From an uncultured Gemmatimonadota bacterium (lineage in GTDB: Bacteria > Gemmatimonadota > Gemmatimonadetes > Palauibacterales > Palauibacteraceae), in NCBI GenBank assembly GCA_913043255.1, contig CAJWLK010000003.1:62001-126000 (forward strand): 64,000 nucleotides of DNA. The letters run 5' to 3'. Position numbers and translations under genes: made by a program. Position 1 is the stretch's first letter; each line of letters begins with the position of its first letter. This document shows positions 60,444-64,000 of this stretch, one piece after another. Under the pieces are notes generated by a model, which saw only the letters and a program-made list of their open reading frames with translations, was not told the origin of the DNA and did not search any database.

Positions 60444-61733
60444 TTAGAGAATAAGATGGAGCGGATTCTCTAGAATCGTTTTAAAGGTATCTAAGAACTC
60501 GGCGCCAGACGCGCCATCAATTACGCGGTGATCACAGGACATCGTCGCTCTCATCCGCTTCCGGACCTGCACTTCGCCTGAGACCACTACAGGTTTTTCG
60601 ATCGTTCGCCCGATTGCAAGAATGCCTGCTTCGGGTGGATTTATAATTGCGGTGAATTGGTCAATTTCGAACATACCCAGATTGCTAATCGAGAATGTGC
60701 CGTTTTGGTACTCTTCAGGTTGAAGTGCCTTTCCGCGAGCCCGTTGGATGAGATCGTGGGCTTCGACAGATATTTGACGCAATTCTTTTCGGCCAGCATC
60801 TCGGAGAACAGGTGTAATCAAGCCCCCTTCAACCGCAACCGCGATGCTAAGGTCAACGGTGCCATGGTACCGGACAGTGTCGTTTTCCCATGATGCGTTG
60901 ATCATGGGGTGCCGTGTAAGTGCTTCGGCGGCAGCTTTGAGGAAGAGGTCGTTAACGCCAACCTTTTCGTCTGGGAACCGATCGTTTAGGTCAGTCCGAA
61001 GCTCAAGTGCACGTCCCATGTCGATCTCAACCGTCAAGAAGAAATGCGGAATTGGCCCGATCGACTGGACGAGACGCCGGGCAATCGCCTTCCTCATCTG
61101 GCTTGCCTCTTCGACACGTGGTTCAGGGGCGATTGAAACCGGAATTTTGGGTGCGGTTTTCACGACAGTTTGAGGTGGCGTCGTATCCGTTTTGGTGGGA
61201 ATGGCCGCTTCGATATCAGATTTTACAATCCGACCGCCTGGGCCAGATCCCGCAATCGTTGCTACATCGATTCCAGCCTCGAGTGCCATCCGGCGTGCTA
61301 CTGGTGAAGCTTTTACCCGACCATCCGCGGTTGTTATTGAGGGGACTGGGTCAGGTTCTACCGTAATTGGTTTTGGGTCGACGGCTTCTGCTACGTCCTT
61401 GCTTGTTGTGTCGGCGGTTAGGGAATCCGGGCTTTTTGCATTTTTTATCGTATCATATGTCTTGGCCGATGCCAGCATGTCGTCTATGGATTCTTCGAGT
61501 TTGGCGATTACACCAATTAGTGCGCCGACTGGTACAGTTTGCCCGGCTTCGACAACAATTTTCCTTAGTACGCCTCCACCAAGTGCCTCGATCTCCATGT
61601 TTGCCTTGTCCGTTTCAATCTCCGCAACGATATCGCCTTGCGAGATTGTATCTCCTTCGGAAACTCGCCACGCGATGAGTTTCCCTTCTTCCATAGTTGG
61701 ACTTAGCTGTGCCATTACAACTTTTGTAGCCAT
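60444..61733 (-). CDS. pdhC: Pyruvate dehydrogenase E2, dihydrolipoamide acetyltransferase
   Basis: 429 residues. One lipoyl domain (~1-80, lipoyl Lys in EIETDKANMEIEA), an acidic/Pro linker, a peripheral-subunit-binding domain (ASPVARRMALEAGIDVATIAG) and the catalytic domain ending in SCDHRVIDGASGAEF with the active His and Asp. Forms the complex core. Lies 24 bases after pdhB. A single lipoyl domain is fewer than the three of E. coli E2. Confidence 0.95.
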   Translation of the reverse strand: MATKVVMAQLSPTMEEGKLIAWRVSEGDTISQGDIVAEIETDKANMEIEALGGGVLRKIVVEAGQTVPVGALIGVIAKLEESIDDMLASAKTYDTIKNAKSPDSLTADTTSKDVAEAVDPKPITVEPDPVPSITTADGRVKASPVARRMALEAGIDVATIAGSGPGGRIVKSDIEAAIPTKTDTTPPQTVVKTAPKIPVSIAPEPRVEEASQMRKAIARRLVQSIGPIPHFFLTVEIDMGRALELRTDLNDRFPDEKVGVNDLFLKAAAEALTRHPMINASWENDTVRYHGTVDLSIAVAVEGGLITPVLRDAGRKELRQISVEAHDLIQRARGKALQPEEYQNGTFSISNLGMFEIDQFTAIINPPEAGILAIGRTIEKPVVVSGEVQVRKRMRATMSCDHRVIDGASGAEFLDTFKTILENPLHLIL

Positions 61734-61757
61734 ATCAATCGATGCCTATAGAAACTT

Positions 61758-62741
61758 CTAGTTTGCGTAACACACGTGGCGTACGGCTTCGATCACGTGT
61801 TCGGCGTTCGGAGTTACGATCTTTTCGAGATTTTTAGCATACGGCATAGGGACATCAAGCCCGGTCACGCGAGCGATTGGGGCATCGAGAGAATCGAATG
61901 CCTCCCGTTGGATGTCATCTACGACTTGTGCGCCGATGTTGCACATCGGCCAACCTTCCTCGGCAACTACAACTCGGTTAGTCTTTTGGACAGACTCAAT
62001 GATTGCATCGACATCAAGCGGGCGAACGGTGCGAAGATCTAGGACCTCTACCTCGATACCCTCTTCCGACAGCTTTTGTGCGGCTGCAATCGACTGGTGC
62101 ACCATCTTCGAATGACATACTACTGTGACATCCGCCCCGGATCTTTTCACCTCGGCTTTTCCTAATGGTGTCAAATATTCTTCGTCGGGAACCTCGTCTT
62201 TAACGAGGTTGTACATGATCTCGCTCTCTATGAAGATTACTGGATCATTGTCTCGTATCGCGCTCTTTAGGAGTCCCTTGGCATCTTTCGCTGTGGATGG
62301 TGCAACAACCTTCAGGCCGGGAACGTAGCTGTACCACGGTTCAGGTGACTGCGAGTGTTGGGCTCCGAGTTGTAGCGCCGCCCCACCTGGGCCACGGAAC
62401 ACGATCGGTACGTTGTATTGTCCTCCTGACATCTGATACATCTTCGCGGCCGCATTAATGACTTCATCGATGGCCAGTAATGCGAAATTCCATGTCATAA
62501 ATTCTACAATGGGTCGGAGGCCAGTCATTGCGGCCCCGACTCCAAGGCCAGCAAAGCCAAGCTCGGCTATGGGGGCATCGCGAATGCGCCATTCTCCGAA
62601 TTGATCTAAAAGTCCTTTAGTGACTTTGTAGGCGCCGTCATACTCCCCGACCTCTTCGCCAATGACAAAGACGGAATCATCGCGTTTCATTTCCTCACAG
62701 ATGGCGTCGTTGAGAGCTTCGCGATACGAAAGAACCGGCAT
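61758..62741 (-). CDS. pdhB: Pyruvate dehydrogenase E1 component, beta subunit
   Basis: 327 residues, thiamine-diphosphate partner of PdhA. Conserved MPVLSYREALNDAICEEM, IGEEVGEYDGAYKVTKGLLD and RDAPIAELGFAGLGVGAAMTG. The frame is open to 62762, but ATG 62741 is the natural start: it shares its A with the pdhA stop (TGATG) and AAGGAG lies eight bases upstream, so translation is coupled. Confidence 0.95.
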   Translation of the reverse strand: MPVLSYREALNDAICEEMKRDDSVFVIGEEVGEYDGAYKVTKGLLDQFGEWRIRDAPIAELGFAGLGVGAAMTGLRPIVEFMTWNFALLAIDEVINAAAKMYQMSGGQYNVPIVFRGPGGAALQLGAQHSQSPEPWYSYVPGLKVVAPSTAKDAKGLLKSAIRDNDPVIFIESEIMYNLVKDEVPDEEYLTPLGKAEVKRSGADVTVVCHSKMVHQSIAAAQKLSEEGIEVEVLDLRTVRPLDVDAIIESVQKTNRVVVAEEGWPMCNIGAQVVDDIQREAFDSLDAPIARVTGLDVPMPYAKNLEKIVTPNAEHVIEAVRHVCYAN

Positions 62742-63832
62742 CAAGAAAACTCCTTCCGCCAAGCATCGCGTCGTCGTAGATCATCCGGATAGCGGTCTGA
62801 GTAGATGTATTGATAGATGGTGTCATGGTCTGGGAAAGGACTGTTATCCGCGAATTCGGCGGCAGCTTCACAGACGGTGATCATCTCTTGATCGATCTCG
62901 TCGTATTCTTCTTCGGTGAGTCGGCCGGCATCGATCATGAGTTGGCTAAAACCTAGGATCGGATCATCAGAGCGCCACTTCTCGACTTCTTCTTTTGTTC
63001 GGTACGTGCCGTGCGAAGGATCGGCCATAGAGTGTCCCATATAACGAAAGCACTTCGCCTCGATAAATGTTGGGAGCTTCTCTGTCCTGCCACGATCGAT
63101 TGCTTCTTCCACCACCTGTCGCACAGCGAGGACATCCATTCCGTCGACGTCGATCGAGGTCAGTCCATCGTAGGCAAGGCCGCGGTCCTTGAGTTCCTTT
63201 ACTGCAGCAACTCGTTGAACGTCGGTTCCCATTCCGTACTGGTTGTTCTCAAGCAAAAATACGACAGGGAGTTTCCAACGGGCTGCCATGTTCATTGACT
63301 CATGAAATGCTCCAATATTTACAACCGAGTCGCCGAAGAAACATAGGCAGACCTGTTCTTCCCCCTGATATCGAATGGTGTAACCGACACCGACAGCAAG
63401 CGGTAGGTGGGAACCTACGATCCCGTGGCCGCCCATAAAGTTGAGCGACTTGTCAAACATATGCATCGAGCCGCCATAACCCTTCGAGCAACCATCTACG
63501 CGTCCGTACAATTCCGCCATCACGGCATTGGGGCTCATCCCACGCACGAGGGCTTGAGCGTGGTCCCGGTATGCTGTAATAACATAATCATCAGGTCGCA
63601 GCGCGGTGATAGCTCCTACGGCAACTGCCTCTTGGCCCGTGTAGAGATGGCAGAATCCACCGATCTTCCCGGTTTGGTAGACCTCTGCCGCTTTCTCCTC
63701 GAACCGGCGTGAGACAATCATTAACCGTAAGACTTCGATGCATTCTTCCGTTGAAAGACCGAGGAAATCTGGGGTCGCTCTTTCTTGATTGCCTGTCGGA
63801 GAGGTTAGAAACTCTTCGGACTTGACTGTCAT
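62741..63832 (-). CDS. pdhA: Pyruvate dehydrogenase E1 component, alpha subunit
   Basis: 363 residues. The thiamine-diphosphate motif runs GDSVVNIGAFHESMNMAA to LLENNQYG; the phosphorylation-loop-like SMADPSHGTYR and GGSMHMFD are present. With PdhB it decarboxylates pyruvate and acetylates the lipoyl group. The residues after the motif and the ~40-residue N-terminal tail are normal. Overlaps pdhB by one base; lipA lies 45 bases upstream. Confidence 0.95.
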   Translation of the reverse strand: MTVKSEEFLTSPTGNQERATPDFLGLSTEECIEVLRLMIVSRRFEEKAAEVYQTGKIGGFCHLYTGQEAVAVGAITALRPDDYVITAYRDHAQALVRGMSPNAVMAELYGRVDGCSKGYGGSMHMFDKSLNFMGGHGIVGSHLPLAVGVGYTIRYQGEEQVCLCFFGDSVVNIGAFHESMNMAARWKLPVVFLLENNQYGMGTDVQRVAAVKELKDRGLAYDGLTSIDVDGMDVLAVRQVVEEAIDRGRTEKLPTFIEAKCFRYMGHSMADPSHGTYRTKEEVEKWRSDDPILGFSQLMIDAGRLTEEEYDEIDQEMITVCEAAAEFADNSPFPDHDTIYQYIYSDRYPDDLRRRDAWRKEFS

Positions 63833-63877
63833 GAATTTATTCGTCCATCAAGTATAAAGGGTTTCCGGATGACCTTT

Positions 63878-64000
63878 TCATTGCGGTGGAGCATCTGACT
63901 CCCCTCCGTTATCCATCTGAGAACTGGCCAAGCGTGCTTTCAGTTCCATGACTTGCTCACGTGCATGGTAGCTGGAACGCACCAATGGGCCACTCTCTAC
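63878..64000 (-). CDS. lipA: Lipoyl synthase, C-terminal end (cut by window edge)
   Basis: The last 40 residues of a frame running off the window. VESGPLVRSSYHAREQ is the conserved C-terminus of lipoyl synthase, a radical-SAM enzyme that inserts sulfur into octanoyl groups. A polar tail of about 20 residues follows. It would be the first gene of the pyruvate dehydrogenase operon seen here, with lipB at the end. Confidence 0.85.
   Translation of the reverse strand, partial: VESGPLVRSSYHAREQVMELKARLASSQMDNGGESDAPPQ

Overview
The window is a continuous stretch of ordinary chromosome from a diderm (Gram-negative-type) bacterium of moderate GC. Signs of an outer membrane are a TonB-dependent receptor, a phosphate-selective-porin-like barrel, an OmpA-domain protein and many lipoproteins. 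My best inference is an uncultured, probably marine, member of Gemmatimonadota or a near relative. The reasons are a DUF4837 lipoprotein, TolB-propeller/amidohydrolase and S9 peptidase secreted enzymes, a GlnRS with a GatB/YqeY tail, and very frequent GTG/TTG starts with stop-start overlaps. This rests on recognised protein families, not on a marker gene; no rRNA is present. I see no phage, transposon, CRISPR array or plasmid function.

Layout. 1-9.7 kb: secreted S9 peptidase, SGLT-type Na+/sugar symporter coupled to a eukaryote-like xylulokinase, an atypical Nramp-family transporter, a MOSC protein, and a reverse-strand Tat/lipoprotein gamma-glutamyltransferase. 10-16.5 kb: a 1060-residue propeller/amidohydrolase fusion; a cluster made of a frameshifted small membrane protein, a 29-residue ORF with a perfect Shine-Dalgarno sequence, and a lipoprotein joining a CxxCH haem site to a terpenoid-cyclase-like toroid; tRNA-Ile(GAT); a PhoD-like phosphatase. 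16.7-25 kb: DUF4837 lipoprotein, then a tight dnaE-accA-PSP1(ricT-like)-metG run ended by a strong terminator. 25-33.5 kb: two lipoproteins, an M23 factor, a FadJ-like beta-oxidation enzyme coupled to a DUF402 protein, an M50-like membrane protease and ProRS.

33.5-43 kb is on the reverse strand. GlnRS overlaps a TonB receptor. The phenylacetyl-CoA epoxidase operon runs pruA-paaA-paaD-paaB-paaC followed by a separately encoded PaaD zinc ribbon, so PaaD is split in two genes. The operon would link aromatic ring epoxidation with proline/glutamate-semialdehyde catabolism. 43-48.2 kb: OmpA-domain coiled-coil protein, nitrilase-family amidase, FabL-like enoyl reductase, then a long AT-rich non-coding island with palindromes and a two-hairpin leader ahead of three small genes of unknown function. 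48.2-51.6 kb: three glycosyltransferases that overlap each other at both 5' and 3' ends.

51.7-64 kb: secreted amidohydrolase, porin and CPBP protease; a split glutamine-dependent NAD synthetase (nitrilase gene plus NadE gene); tRNA-Glu(TTC); and a complete pyruvate dehydrogenase/lipoylation operon (lipA partial, pdhA, pdhB, pdhC, lpdA, lipB) followed by a 54-residue two-helix membrane protein. The least explained places are 13.25-14.7 kb and 46.5-48.2 kb.
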